NCBI RefSeq assembly: GCF_900090265.1
Contig: NZ_LT607752.1
Coordinates: 1,550,001-1,614,000, forward strand
DNA from: Micromonospora rifamycinica
GTDB taxonomy: Bacteria > Actinomycetota > Actinomycetes > Mycobacteriales > Micromonosporaceae
DNA length: 64,000 bases
Reading direction: 5' to 3'
Part shown: in pieces, positions 8,485 to 17,756 of the stretch
How the letters are laid out: each line of letters starts with the position of its first letter
Position numbering within the stretch: the stretch's first letter is position 1
The notes under the pieces: generated by a model
Database searches by the model: none
Seen by the model: the letters and a program-made list of their open reading frames with translations, nothing else
Told to the model about the DNA's origin: nothing
Translations under genes and position numbers: made by a program

Positions 8485-9956
8485 GGTGCTTTCCCTTCAC
8501 GTGGGGCCGACGCGCCGCCCGGCACGGACCGGCGCGCGGAGTACTCGGTCGCTGGCACGGTGGGCCAGCGAGGGGGGATGTCGATACCGGCCCGGCGCAG
8601 CAGGGCGGCCCGACGCTGGGCGGCCTCCTCGCGCAGGGCGTCGACGTCCACGGTGGTGATCCGCCCGTCGCGGACCACCAGCCGGCCGTCGACCAGGACG
8701 TCCCTGACGGTGTGCCCGGCCGCACCCCAGACGAGCTGGGTGGGCAGGTCACCGACGGGGATCCAGGGGATGGTCCGGGTGTCCAGGAGCACCAGGTCGG
8801 CGGCCTTGCCGACCTCGATCGAACCGGTCCGCGCCCCGAGCCCGACGGCGGCGGCGCCGTCGACGGTGGCCAGGGCGAAGACCTCGTCGGCGCGCAGCGG
8901 GTCGGTTACGCCCCGGTCCCGCTCCAGGCCGGCGAAGAGTCGGGCGGCCCGCCACAGGTCCGGGGTGTCCCCGGCGTTGTGCGAGTCGCAGCCCAGTGCG
9001 AGCCGACCGCCGGCCCGGCGCAGCGCGGTGTGCCGGCCCGCCCGGCTGAAGCCCTGCCCGAGCCGCAGGTAGGCCCCCGGGCAGGAGGCGACGGCGGTGC
9101 CGGTCTCGACGAGCGCGTCGACCTCGGCGTCGTCGAGCCACACCGCGTGGCCGAGCAGCAGCCGGGGGCCGAGCACCCCGAGATCGCGCAGGTGCCGCAC
9201 CGGCCGGGGCCGGCCGGCGGCGGCGTAGGCGGCGGCGTCCTCCGGGCCGGGCGACAGGTGCCAGGTCATTCCCACGTCGAGCCGGTCGGCCAGCTCCGCC
9301 GCGCCGGTGAACAGCTCGTCGCTGACCAGGTCGTGCCCGACCAGGGTGACCCAGCCGGTGACCAGCGGGTCGCCGGCCAGGGCGGCGACGGCCTCTTCCT
9401 GCGCGGCGAGGGTGTCGGCGGCCGGCATGGCGTACGGCACGCCGGGGGCGTCCCAGCCCCAGCCGCCGACCCGGCCCCGGATGCCGGCGGCGCGCAGCCC
9501 CCGGGCGACCCGCAGCGGGTGCGCCACCGTGCCGGGCTCCAGCAGGGTGGTGACCCCGTAGCTGAGCGACTCGACGGCGGTGAGGGTGGCCGACAGTTCG
9601 TCGTCGTCGCCGGTGACCGCGCCGTGCAGCGGCACGATCCAGTCGAAGATCGCCTGCTGGGCCGGTACGTCGTCGGGGATGCTGCTGCGCACCAGCGGGT
9701 CGGCGGTGGTGTGCTGGTGGGCGTTGACCAGGCCGGGGACGACGAGGCAGCCGGTGGCGTCGAGTTCAGGGCTGCCCGGGTGCGCCGCGCGCAGCGCCGC
9801 AGCCGGGCCGATGGCGGCGATCCGGCCGTCGACCACGGCGATCGTGCCGCCGGGGACGACCGCCCGGTCGGCCGCCATGGTGACGATGTCGGCGTCGACG
9901 ACCAGCAGGTCGGCCGGGCGGGGGTCGGCGGTGCCCGCCGTCGGGACGGTGGTCAT
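8481..9956 (-). CDS. Amidohydrolase of the cytosine/guanine deaminase-TrzN superfamily
   Basis: Metal-dependent hydrolase of 491 residues. An N-terminal beta-sandwich (residues ~15-70) leads into the TIM barrel. Metal-ligand motifs are the paired histidines of NAHQHT, a His in MTWHLSPG, a His in LLLGHAVWL and the Asp in LGCDSHNAGDTPDL. The barrel returns to the sandwich with GSIEVGKAADLVLLD. Members deaminate or dechlorinate N-heterocycles or open cyclic amides. Here it is coupled by four-base overlaps both to the upstream oxidoreductase and to the BMP lipoprotein, so it probably acts on the imported substrate or a product of it. The exact substrate cannot be given. The C-terminal ~30 residues are basic and probably disordered. 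Confidence 0.9.
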   Translation of the reverse strand: MTTVPTAGTADPRPADLLVVDADIVTMAADRAVVPGGTIAVVDGRIAAIGPAAALRAAHPGSPELDATGCLVVPGLVNAHQHTTADPLVRSSIPDDVPAQQAIFDWIVPLHGAVTGDDDELSATLTAVESLSYGVTTLLEPGTVAHPLRVARGLRAAGIRGRVGGWGWDAPGVPYAMPAADTLAAQEEAVAALAGDPLVTGWVTLVGHDLVSDELFTGAAELADRLDVGMTWHLSPGPEDAAAYAAAGRPRPVRHLRDLGVLGPRLLLGHAVWLDDAEVDALVETGTAVASCPGAYLRLGQGFSRAGRHTALRRAGGRLALGCDSHNAGDTPDLWRAARLFAGLERDRGVTDPLRADEVFALATVDGAAAVGLGARTGSIEVGKAADLVLLDTRTIPWIPVGDLPTQLVWGAAGHTVRDVLVDGRLVVRDGRITTVDVDALREEAAQRRAALLRRAGIDIPPRWPTVPATEYSARRSVPGGASAPREGKAP

Positions 9957-10975
9957 GGCCGGACGAGGATCTTGCCGATGAGGTCACCGGACTCCTGCCG
10001 GGCGTGCGCCTCGGTCAGCTCGTCCAGCGGGTACTCCGCTCCCCGGACCACCCGCAGGCCCCCGGCGAAGAAGGCGTCGAGCATGTCGGCGAAGTCGGCC
10101 GGGCTGTACGCCCCCGCCCCGAGCAGCCGCAGACCGCGCCGGTAGACGTCGGAGAGGGAGAAGCTGACCTGGTCGCCGGTGGTGTTGCCGAGCAGCACGA
10201 TCCGGCCGCCGGTGCGCAGGCTGGCCAGCGAGGTGGCCCAGGTGGCGGTGCCGACGTGGTCGACGACCAGGTCGACGCCGTGCCCGTCGGTGCGCTCCCG
10301 CACCTGGTCGGCGGTCCGGTCGTCCAGGTCGAGCACGTCCGCGCCGAGGTCCGCGGCGACGGCCCGCTTGGCTTCGGTACGCGCCACCGCGAGCACCCGG
10401 GCACCGGCCCGGCGGGCGAGTTGGATGGCGGCGACGCTGACCGCGCTCGTGGCGGCCTGCACCAGCACCCACTCCCCGGGGCGGACCTCGCCGACGCGGT
10501 GCACGGCGTGCCAGCCGAGGCTCCAGGCGGTGGGCAGCGCGGCGGCCTCGGCGAGGTCGACGTGGGCGGGCACCCGGTGCACGACGGTGGCCGGGACGGT
10601 GACGTACTCGGCGAACCCGCCGGGCCGGTTGCCGCCGACCACGGCCAGCGTCGGGCAGTAGCCCGGCTGACCGTTCTTGCAGGTAGCACAGGCTCCGCAG
10701 CCGATGGTCGGGTCGATCAGCACCCGGTCGCCGGGGCGTACCGTGGTGACCTGCGGTCCGACGGCGGTGACCTGCCCGGCGACGTCCATCCCGCCGACGT
10801 GCGGCAGGGCGAAGCCGGGGAGCAGGGCGGTCCGTCGCTGGAGCAGGTCGAGGCGGTTGAGGGCGGCGGAGTGCACCCGGACGACCACGTCGGTCGCGCC
10901 CGGCTCGGGGTCGGGCAGGTGGCGCAGGCTCAGCACCTCGGGGCCGCCGAAACCGGTCTGGACCATGGCGCGCAT
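9953..10975 (-). CDS. Zinc-binding medium-chain dehydrogenase/quinone-reductase-like oxidoreductase
   Basis: MDR-superfamily NAD(P)-dependent oxidoreductase of 340 residues. GGGGGAGG sits just before the ATG at 10975, so the in-frame GTG at 10990 that precedes that ribosome site is not the start. The structural-zinc loop is intact: CGACATCKNGQPGYC (C-x2-C-x2-C-x7-C). The usual catalytic GHE motif is replaced by GGMDVAG, resembling quinone or enoyl reductases more than alcohol dehydrogenases. The cofactor fold is at about residues 150-270, with the dinucleotide region degenerate (VQAATSAVSVAAIQ). It is the first gene of the six-gene transporter operon, overlapping the amidohydrolase start by four bases, and is preceded by an operator-like motif at 11013-11025. 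Confidence 0.88.
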   Translation of the reverse strand: MRAMVQTGFGGPEVLSLRHLPDPEPGATDVVVRVHSAALNRLDLLQRRTALLPGFALPHVGGMDVAGQVTAVGPQVTTVRPGDRVLIDPTIGCGACATCKNGQPGYCPTLAVVGGNRPGGFAEYVTVPATVVHRVPAHVDLAEAAALPTAWSLGWHAVHRVGEVRPGEWVLVQAATSAVSVAAIQLARRAGARVLAVARTEAKRAVAADLGADVLDLDDRTADQVRERTDGHGVDLVVDHVGTATWATSLASLRTGGRIVLLGNTTGDQVSFSLSDVYRRGLRLLGAGAYSPADFADMLDAFFAGGLRVVRGAEYPLDELTEAHARQESGDLIGKILVRP

Positions 10976-11012
10976 CGCAACCTCCCCCACGCTCTACCAG
11001 TCAATATGGCGT

Positions 11013-11025
11013 CTTGCATTGTGAT
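11013..11025. promoter_or_regulatory. Copy of the shared 13-bp operator-like motif (transporter operon)
   Basis: CTTGCATTGTGAT matches 10 of 13 positions of the copy at 15148-15160. It lies 38 bases upstream of the first gene of the transporter operon, in an unusually AT-rich patch of the 173-bp gap between that operon and the PucR gene. Probable binding site for the regulator of the catabolic regulon (inference). Confidence 0.5.
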
Positions 11026-11148
11026 TCTCGCTGCTTAGCGACGTACTCTGCCTGCGGGGCGGCGGCGTGTCAACGGCTTGCCGCAAAAGAGGCGGAACGG
11101 TTAACGAAGCCGGGCGTCCAGCCTGTTCACAGGCCACCCACCAGGGGA

Positions 11149-12402
11149 TCAACCGGCCTCGGACGCGGCCAGCAGCTCCCGGGCGGCCAGCGCCGTACGC
11201 AACACCGCGACCGTCTGCGGGTCGAGCGGGTCGACCCCCAGCAACCGCTTGATCAGGCCCACCCGGTAACCCACCGAGTTGCGGTGCAGGTGCAGCCGTT
11301 CGCTGACCGCCTGCCGGCTGCCCCCGGTCGCCAACCAGCAGTCCAGGGTGCGCAGCAGGTCGTCCCGGTGGGCGATCGGCCCCAGGTGCCGGTGCACGAA
11401 CCAGCGCAGCCGCTCGTCCGGCACGGCCAGCAGGACCTGCGCCAGCCCGGCCTGCCCGAACGGCAGCTCGGGGCGCCCGTCCGGGGCGCGCAGCAGCAGC
11501 CGCAGCAGCCGGTCCGCGTCCCGGAACGAGGCCGCCGTCCGGGCCGGCCCGGTCACCAGCGCCCCGGCGACCACCCGCACCTGCCCGGCCCCGACGATCT
11601 GGTCCAGCCGGACCCGCAACCGGGTCACCTCCCGCTCCACGTCGCCGTGCAGCAGGGTCCAGGCCCGTCGCCCCTCGGCCAGCATCGGCCGGTCCAGCCA
11701 GCTCAGCGCGGACGCCCAGCGGCGTGGCTGCTCCCCGGTGTACGCGATACCGGCGACCGCGTGCGGCTGGTCCAGCCGCCAGCCGTGCGCCGCGGCCGCC
11801 CGGAGCAGTTCCGCCTCATCCGCCCGCAGCAGCCCGACCACGCCCGCCCGGACCGGGTCGGCCCCGTCCACGGTCGGCGCGGGCGACTCCCCGAGGCCGT
11901 CGCGCAGCGCCCGCAGCACCGTCGCGGCGTCCCGGACGACCGGCGGCGACTCGTGCCGGACCGCCTCGATCAGCAACGCGGTGGTCGCGGCCACCGCCAG
12001 CGCCAGCTGCCCGGCCGCGACCGGCTCGGCCAGCAGCAGCGCGCCGAGCCGTCGGGGCCCCGCACCGACCGCCACCGCCCGGCCGGTCCACCCGTCGGCG
12101 CAGCGGACCGGGACCGGCACCGCGCCACCGGCGCGACCGGCGGCCAACGCCCGGCGTACGTCGTCCGGCGCGGCGTCCCGCCGGGGGCCGCCCCGGCCGT
12201 CGCTGGCGGCGAGCAGCTCCCCCGTCTCGGCCACCAGGCGGCAGGCCGCCCCGGTGCGCTCGGCCACGGCGGCGAGCAGCTCGGGCCAGCCGGCACCGCC
12301 GAACGCGAGTTCCGCGAGCCACTGGGCGAACGCGGCCGGCGACGGCGCGGCGGCGACGGCCAGCCGGGGCCGCGCCGCCGCCAGCTCACCGGGTCGGCTC
12401 AC
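11149..12402 (-). CDS. PucR/CdaR-family transcriptional regulator
   Basis: Transcription factor of 417 residues. The C-terminus carries the PucR-type helix-turn-helix (about residues 350-405): LLRTLDCWLATGGSRQAVSE followed by LHLHRNSVGYRVGLIKRLLG. The N-terminal ~170 residues look like a GAF-like sensing domain and the middle resembles the GGDEF-derived CdaR region. Relatives activate purine or other catabolic operons when bound to a pathway metabolite. Its ATG overlaps the aldehyde dehydrogenase stop by four bases, so the regulator is co-expressed with a pathway enzyme. It is the only DNA-binding protein encoded between 3557 and 18824 and is therefore the best candidate to bind the repeated CTCGCAATGTGAG-like motif; that assignment is inferred. 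Confidence 0.9.
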   Translation of the reverse strand: MSRPGELAAARPRLAVAAAPSPAAFAQWLAELAFGGAGWPELLAAVAERTGAACRLVAETGELLAASDGRGGPRRDAAPDDVRRALAAGRAGGAVPVPVRCADGWTGRAVAVGAGPRRLGALLLAEPVAAGQLALAVAATTALLIEAVRHESPPVVRDAATVLRALRDGLGESPAPTVDGADPVRAGVVGLLRADEAELLRAAAAHGWRLDQPHAVAGIAYTGEQPRRWASALSWLDRPMLAEGRRAWTLLHGDVEREVTRLRVRLDQIVGAGQVRVVAGALVTGPARTAASFRDADRLLRLLLRAPDGRPELPFGQAGLAQVLLAVPDERLRWFVHRHLGPIAHRDDLLRTLDCWLATGGSRQAVSERLHLHRNSVGYRVGLIKRLLGVDPLDPQTVAVLRTALAARELLAASEAG

Positions 12403-13868
12403 GCCGACGGTCGGTCGAGCAGCCGGACCGCGACGGCCTTCTCCTGGGTGTACTCGCGCAGCGCCGCATAGCCGCCGCCCCGGCTGAAGCCGCTCTCCTT
12501 CTGCATGTTGAACGGAAAGCCGATCACCCCGGCGTCGTGGAACTGGTTCACCGCCACCTGCCCGGCCCGGGCCTGCCCGGCCACCCGCAGCGCCCGGGAC
12601 ACGTCACTGGTCCAGATGCAGGCCAGCAGCCCGAAGTCGGTGCCGTTCATCAGCGCCACCGCCTCGTCGACGCCCCGGAACCCCTGCACCGCCAGCACCG
12701 GGCCGAAGACCTCCTCCCGGGCCAGCCGCATGTCCGAGTCGACCTGGTCGAAGACCGTCGGGGCGACGTACCAGCCGTCGTCGAACGCGGCGGTGGCCGG
12801 CTCGCCGCCGGTGACCAGCCGGGCGCCGGCGGTCGGGGCCTCGGCCAGGAAACCCCGGACCCGCTCGTACTGGGCCTGGCTGACCAGCGGTCCCATGTCC
12901 AGATCCTGGTCCCAGGGGCCGGTCCGGACGGCCGCCATGCCGGCGGCGACCCGCTCCACCACCTGCGCCCGGATCGACTCCTCGACCAGCAACCGGGAGC
13001 CGGCGTAGCAGTTCTGCCCGGCGTTCTCGGTGATCGAGGCGATGATCGCCGGGACCGCCACGTCCAGGTCGGCGTCGGCGAAGACCACGTTCGGGGACTT
13101 GCCGCCCAGCTCCAGCTTGACCGGGACGAGGTGCTGTGCGGCGGCCCGCATGACGGCCCGCCCGGTGACCGTCGAGCCGACGAAGCTGATGTGGTCGATG
13201 TCGGGGTGCCCGGTAAGCGCCACCCCGGCCTCGGGGCCGAGCCCGGTGACCACGTTGAGCACGCCCGGCGGCAGGCCGGCCCGGCGGCCCAGTTCGGCCA
13301 GCGCGAACGGCGACAGCGGCGCGACCTCGGACGGCTTGAGCACCACCGTGTTGCCGGCGGCCAGCGCCGGGGCGACGTTCGCGGCGGTGAGCACGGCCGG
13401 CACGTTCCACGGGATGATCACCGCGCAGACGCCGTACGGCTCGGGCCGGGTGTAGCCGAAGTAGTCCGGCGTACGGGTGGGCAGGGTGACCCCGGTGAGC
13501 TTGTCGGCGGCCCCGGCGAAGTAGTCGACGATGCCCTGGGTGATGTACATGTTGAGCCGCCCACCGGAACGGGGTTTGCCCACGTCACGCGCCTCGTGCA
13601 CGGCGAGTTCCTCGACGTGCTCGCCGATCAGCGCGGCCCAGCGCGACAGGATCGCGCCGCGCTCGCTGGGCGAGGTGGCCGCCCAGCCGGGCGCGGCCCG
13701 ACGGGCGGCGGCGACGGCGTGGTCGACGTCGACCGCGCGGGCGCGGGCCACCGACTGGATGGGCTCCCGGGTGGCGGGATCGAGCACCGGCAGCTCGCCA
13801 CCGTCGGCGGCGGCGATCCAGTCGCCGTCGATGAGCTGGCGGGCGGTGGGAATGTCCAGGTCAGCCAT
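12399..13868 (-). CDS. NAD(P)-dependent aldehyde dehydrogenase
   Basis: Aldehyde dehydrogenase of 489 residues, the usual family length. Catalytic Cys is in NAGQNCYAGSRLLVE, the general-base Glu in KLELGGKSPNVVF, the cofactor-binding stretch in FVGSTVTGRAV and the proton-relay Asn in IIPWNVPAV. The C-terminal motif GFPFNMQKESGFSRGGG resembles benzaldehyde/betaine-type enzymes, but the substrate is not determined. It is divergent from the alcohol dehydrogenase at 13942 across a 73-bp gap with an operator-like motif, so the pair probably oxidises an alcohol to the acid in two steps. Its stop overlaps the start of the pucR-like regulator. Confidence 0.94.
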   Translation of the reverse strand: MADLDIPTARQLIDGDWIAAADGGELPVLDPATREPIQSVARARAVDVDHAVAAARRAAPGWAATSPSERGAILSRWAALIGEHVEELAVHEARDVGKPRSGGRLNMYITQGIVDYFAGAADKLTGVTLPTRTPDYFGYTRPEPYGVCAVIIPWNVPAVLTAANVAPALAAGNTVVLKPSEVAPLSPFALAELGRRAGLPPGVLNVVTGLGPEAGVALTGHPDIDHISFVGSTVTGRAVMRAAAQHLVPVKLELGGKSPNVVFADADLDVAVPAIIASITENAGQNCYAGSRLLVEESIRAQVVERVAAGMAAVRTGPWDQDLDMGPLVSQAQYERVRGFLAEAPTAGARLVTGGEPATAAFDDGWYVAPTVFDQVDSDMRLAREEVFGPVLAVQGFRGVDEAVALMNGTDFGLLACIWTSDVSRALRVAGQARAGQVAVNQFHDAGVIGFPFNMQKESGFSRGGGYAALREYTQEKAVAVRLLDRPSA

Positions 13869-13912
13869 GTGCGAATCCTTGACCCTTCACGTTTCGCATG
13901 TCAAGATGCAAT

Positions 13913-13925
13913 CTCGCTTTGTGAG
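13913..13925. promoter_or_regulatory. Copy of the shared 13-bp operator-like motif (dehydrogenase divergon)
   Basis: CTCGCTTTGTGAG differs from the copy at 15148-15160 only at two central positions, and its outer bases are symmetric. It sits in the 73-bp gap between the divergent aldehyde and alcohol dehydrogenase genes; a looser neighbour (TTTCGCATGTCAA) lies at 13892-13904, so two tandem sites are possible. Confidence 0.55.
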
Positions 13926-13941
13926 TCACTAGGGAGGGCGC

Positions 13942-15024
13942 GTGCGGATCACAGCGGCGGTGCTGGAGAACGCGGGAGGGCCGTTCACCCTCCAGCAGAT
14001 CGACCTCGCCGACCCGGGGCCGGACGAGGTGCTGGTCCGGGTGCACAGCGTCGGGATCTGCGCCACCGACCTGGAGTTCGCCAACTTCTTCCCCACCCCC
14101 GCGGTGCTCGGCCACGAGGGCAGCGGGGTGGTCGAGCAGGTCGGCGCGCGGGTCACCGGCGTCTCCCCGGGCGACCACGTCGCGATGAGCTTCACCTCCT
14201 GCGGCGACTGCCCGCTCTGCCGGGGCGGAAACCCCGCCTACTGCCGGCAGTTCGACGCGGTCAACTTCACCGGCCGGCGACCCGACGGCAGCTCGGCGCT
14301 GTCCCGCGACGGGCAGCCGGTGAACGGTCACTTCCTGGGCCAGTCGTCGTTCGCCACCCACGTGGTCGCCCCGGCCCGCGCGGTGGTGCCGATCAGCAAG
14401 GAGATCGACCTGGGGGTGGTCGGCCCGTTCGGCTGCGGTTTCGGCACCGGGGCCGGCGCGGTGCTCAACGTGCTGCGCCCGGAGGTCGGCTCCTCGCTCG
14501 TCGTCTTCGGCGCCGGCGCGGTCGGCGTGGCGGCGATCCTCGCCGCCCGGACGGCCGGCTGCGCCGTGGTCGCGGCGGTCGACGTCAACGCCGGCAAGCT
14601 CGACACGGCCCGGCTGCTCGGCGCGACCCACGGGGTGAACTCCACCGACGGCGACCCGCGCGAGCTGCTGACCGCGATCGCCCCGCACGGCTTCGACGTC
14701 GCGATCGACACCACCGGCCGGGAGGACGTACTGCGCCTCGCGGTCGAGTCGCTCGGCCCGCTCGGCCGGTGCGGCGTGGTCGGGATCGGCCCGAGCGAGC
14801 AGATGAGCTTCGAGTGGCGCAGCGTGCTCAACGGCCGCAGCATCACCGGCATCATCGGCGGCAGCAGCCTCCCGCAGGTCTTCCTGCCGAGGCTGCTGGA
14901 CCTGCACGCCGCCGGCAACTTCCCAGTGGACCGCCTGATCACCCGGTTCCCGTTCGAGCAGATCAACGAGGCGGTGGCGGCGCTGCGGTCCGGCGAGGTC
15001 GGCAAGGCCGTGCTGACCCTCTGA
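13942..15024 (+). CDS. Zinc-dependent alcohol dehydrogenase, aryl-alcohol type
   Basis: Zinc MDR alcohol dehydrogenase of 360 residues, starting at the GTG at 13942 with AGGGAGG four bases upstream. Catalytic-zinc ligands are the Cys in VGICATDLE, His in LGHEGSGVV and a later Cys in GPFGCGFGTGAGA; the structural zinc loop is CGDCPLCRGGNPAYC. The Rossmann motif GAGAVGVAA leads a typical NAD site (VVAAVDVNAGKL). The GQSSFATHVV segment is characteristic of benzyl/aryl-alcohol dehydrogenases (XylB-like), so an aromatic or bulky alcohol substrate is likely. It is transcribed divergently from the aldehyde dehydrogenase, consistent with consecutive steps, and the P450 fusion gene follows on the same strand after 222 bp. 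Confidence 0.93.
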   Translation: MRITAAVLENAGGPFTLQQIDLADPGPDEVLVRVHSVGICATDLEFANFFPTPAVLGHEGSGVVEQVGARVTGVSPGDHVAMSFTSCGDCPLCRGGNPAYCRQFDAVNFTGRRPDGSSALSRDGQPVNGHFLGQSSFATHVVAPARAVVPISKEIDLGVVGPFGCGFGTGAGAVLNVLRPEVGSSLVVFGAGAVGVAAILAARTAGCAVVAAVDVNAGKLDTARLLGATHGVNSTDGDPRELLTAIAPHGFDVAIDTTGREDVLRLAVESLGPLGRCGVVGIGPSEQMSFEWRSVLNGRSITGIIGGSSLPQVFLPRLLDLHAAGNFPVDRLITRFPFEQINEAVAALRSGEVGKAVLTL

Positions 15025-15147
15025 CGGGTCGGCCCGCCGCACCACGGCGGCGTCCCGCCGGGCCGGCAGGCGGTCCGGCCCCGCTGGCACCCCGCCCACC
15101 CGGTCTGGCCGACATCGACGATACTGCATCTTATCGTGAAACGTTGT

Positions 15148-15160
15148 CTCGCAATGTGAG
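15148..15160. promoter_or_regulatory. Best copy of the shared 13-bp operator-like motif (P450 promoter)
   Basis: CTCGCAATGTGAG, of which the outer bases are palindromic (CTCRCA-W-TGYGAG), lies 87 bases upstream of the P450 ATG at 15247 in an AT-rich patch of the 222-bp gap after the alcohol dehydrogenase. Related copies are at 11013, 13913 and 19154. Confidence 0.55.
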
Positions 15161-15246
15161 CGACATTACCCTTGGCGTCAGACCCACACCCAGTGGCGCG
15201 GCTGGGCAACACCGCGCAGCGTCCCGCACCTGTGGAGCACGTCCCG

Positions 15247-17505
15247 ATGACCGAACAGCAGCGCACCGCCCCGGCCGCCGCGCAGACCGCGACCGAAGAC
15301 CGGCCCGTCGCGCCCTTCGACCACCACTCGGCCGAGTGCAACACCGACCCGGTGGGCTACTACCGGGAGTTCCGGCAGACCTGCCCGGTGGGCCGTACCG
15401 ACGCGCACGGCGGCTTCGTCTACACCACCCGGTACGCCGACGTGGTCCGGATCGCCCGCGACGACGACACCTTCTCCTCCGCCCGCGCCACCGCCGGGGG
15501 TGACGGCACCGCCATCGTCATCCCCCGGGGCCCCGGCCTGGAGCAGTACCCGATCGAGCTGGACCCGCCCGCCGCGACCGGCTACCGCGACCTGATCAAC
15601 CCGCTGCTCACCCAGGACGCGGTGGCCGAGCTGGCCCCGATGGTCGCCCGGCACACCACCCGGGTGGTCGACGCCTTCATCGCCGAGGGGTCGGTGGACT
15701 TCGTCCGCGACCTGACCAACCCGTTGCCGGCCGCCGTCACCCTCGACTGGCTGGGCTTCCCCGAATCCGACTGGGCCAAGCTCGCCGGCCCGATCCACGA
15801 CATCTTCGCCGCCCTGCCGGGCAGCGAACGGGCCGTGCGCGGGGCCGCCGGCCTGGCCTACCTCGACCAGCGGATCCGGGAGCTGATCGTCGAGCGGCGG
15901 GCCGAGCCGACCGGCGACGCGGTGAGCTACCTGGCCGCCCAGCGCCGGGCGGACGGGGAACTGTTCGACGCCGACGAGCTGGTCTCGGTCATCGGGCTGC
16001 TGATCGCGGGCGGGGTGGACACCACCACCTCGCTGACCGGCTCGACCCTGGTGCACCTGAGCCGGCACCCCGAGGACCGGCAACGCCTGATCGACTCCCC
16101 CGACCTGCTGCTCACCGCCACCGACGAGTTCCTGCGGGTGTTCGCCCCGTCGCAGTCGATGGCCCGCACCGTCCGCACCGACACCGAGGTCGGCGGCTGC
16201 CCGGTGACCGCCGGTGACCGGGTGCTGATCCCCTGGGTCGCGGCCAACCACGACCCGGCGGTCTTCCCCGACCCCGAGCAGCTCCGGCTGGACCGCGACG
16301 CCGCCCGGCACCTGAGCTTCGGCATCGGCAGCCATCGCTGCGCCGGCGCGCACCTGGCCCGGCTGATGTTCCGCGAGATGATCACGCAGGTGCTCACCCG
16401 ACTGCCCGACTTCCGGGTGGTGGAGGAGGGGCTCGTCGCCTATCCCACCCGGGGCAACCAGAGTGGCTGGGACGCGATCCCGGCCGTCTTCACCCCGGGT
16501 CCTCGCCGCGACGCCGACGCGGCGGGGGCCCGGCCCACCGCCAGCCTGACCGGCGACCGGGAACTGGTCATGGTGGCCACCACCACCGCCACCGACGAGG
16601 TGCTCGAGGTGCGGCTGGCCGACCCGACCGGCGCGGAGCTGCCGTCGTGGACGCCCGGCGCGCACCTGGAGGTGCGGCTGCCGTCCGGGCGGGTCCGGCA
16701 GTACTCGCTCTGCGGCGACCCGTCCGACACCCGGGAGTACCGGATCGCGGCCCTGCGCGAGCCCGCCGGCCGGGGCGGTTCGGTGGAGCTGCACGCGCTG
16801 GCCCGCGCGGGCGTCACCCTCTCGGTGCGCGGCCCGCGCAACCACTTCCCGCTCGTCGACGCCCCCGGCTATCTCCTCCTCGCCGGGGGCATCGGGATCA
16901 CCCCGATCCTGGCGATGGCCCGCGAGGCCGACCGTCGGGGCGTGCCGTTCCGGCTGGTGTACGGCGGGCGTACCCGGGCCTCGATGGCCTTCGTCGACGA
17001 GGTGACGGCGCTCGCCGGCGACCGGGTGACCCTGCTGCCGCAGGACGAGGCCGGCCTGCCCGACCTGCGGGCGCTGCTCGACGCCGCCGGGCCGGACACC
17101 GCCGTCTACTGCTGCGGGCCGACCGGCATGATCGACGCGGTGGAGCGGGTCTGCGCCGAGGCGGGCCGTTCCGGGCAGCTGCACGTCGAGCGGTTCACCG
17201 CCGACGATCTGGAGGTCGCCTTCGACCCGGCGACGAACACCGAGTTCGAGGTGCACCTGGCCCGCACCGGGGCGACCCTGCGGGTGCCCCGGGACCGCCG
17301 CATGATCGACGTGCTGCGCGAGGTGGTGCCCGGCCTGACCTACGACTGCGAGAAGGGCTACTGCGGCGCGTGCGAGACCCGGGTGCTGGCCGGCACGCCG
17401 GAGCACCGCGACTCGCTGCTGACCGACGAGGAGCGCGCCGCCGGCCGGAGCATGATGATCTGCGTGGGCCGGTGCCGCTCCGAGCGGCTGGTGCTCGACC
17501 TGTAG
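15247..17505 (+). CDS. Self-sufficient cytochrome P450 fused to a phthalate-dioxygenase-type reductase
   Basis: Fusion monooxygenase of 752 residues starting at the ATG at 15247 (GGAG 9 bases upstream); an earlier in-frame TTG at 15172 lies in the promoter patch. Residues ~15-425 are a P450: I-helix LLIAGGVDTTTS and heme loop FGIGSHRCAGAH with Cys365. Residues ~435-660 are an FMN/NAD(P)H reductase (RQYSLCGDPSD, GGIGITPILAMA, CCGPTGMIDAV). Residues ~670-752 are a plant-type [2Fe-2S] ferredoxin with Cys701, 706, 709 and 739 (CX4CX2CX29C). This order defines class VII P450s such as P450RhF/CYP116B, which need no separate redox partners. Its operator motif and neighbours place it as a hydroxylating or dealkylating step feeding the adjacent alcohol and aldehyde dehydrogenases. 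The substrate is unknown. Confidence 0.94.
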   Translation: MTEQQRTAPAAAQTATEDRPVAPFDHHSAECNTDPVGYYREFRQTCPVGRTDAHGGFVYTTRYADVVRIARDDDTFSSARATAGGDGTAIVIPRGPGLEQYPIELDPPAATGYRDLINPLLTQDAVAELAPMVARHTTRVVDAFIAEGSVDFVRDLTNPLPAAVTLDWLGFPESDWAKLAGPIHDIFAALPGSERAVRGAAGLAYLDQRIRELIVERRAEPTGDAVSYLAAQRRADGELFDADELVSVIGLLIAGGVDTTTSLTGSTLVHLSRHPEDRQRLIDSPDLLLTATDEFLRVFAPSQSMARTVRTDTEVGGCPVTAGDRVLIPWVAANHDPAVFPDPEQLRLDRDAARHLSFGIGSHRCAGAHLARLMFREMITQVLTRLPDFRVVEEGLVAYPTRGNQSGWDAIPAVFTPGPRRDADAAGARPTASLTGDRELVMVATTTATDEVLEVRLADPTGAELPSWTPGAHLEVRLPSGRVRQYSLCGDPSDTREYRIAALREPAGRGGSVELHALARAGVTLSVRGPRNHFPLVDAPGYLLLAGGIGITPILAMAREADRRGVPFRLVYGGRTRASMAFVDEVTALAGDRVTLLPQDEAGLPDLRALLDAAGPDTAVYCCGPTGMIDAVERVCAEAGRSGQLHVERFTADDLEVAFDPATNTEFEVHLARTGATLRVPRDRRMIDVLREVVPGLTYDCEKGYCGACETRVLAGTPEHRDSLLTDEERAAGRSMMICVGRCRSERLVLDL

Positions 17506-17514
17506 CGCCCTGAC

Positions 17515-17550
17515 CCGGACGGGCCGACCCCTCGGGGCCGGCCCGTCCGG
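17515..17550. terminator. Hairpin terminator between convergent genes
   Basis: A 17-bp inverted repeat with one mismatch and a minimal loop (arms 17515-17531 and 17534-17550) lies 10 bases after the P450 stop and is GC-rich enough to serve both directions; the convergent dioxygenase gene ends at 17757. The remaining ~200 bp of this gap shows nothing recognisable. Confidence 0.65.
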
Positions 17551-17756
17551 CTGTCCACGGCCGGGTGGCAGGCGCTGTCCACGCCCCGGGTGGCCCGGTC
17601 CGGCGCCACCCGCCGGGCCGCACCGGACACCGACGCCCGGTCCTGAGCGCCACCCGGCCGCGCAGCACCGGGGGGTGATCCGCCGGACCTACGCGGACGG
17701 CCCGCCGCGCCACGACACTGGGGCGCTGCGGGCCGTCCTGACGAGGGGCCGGTGGG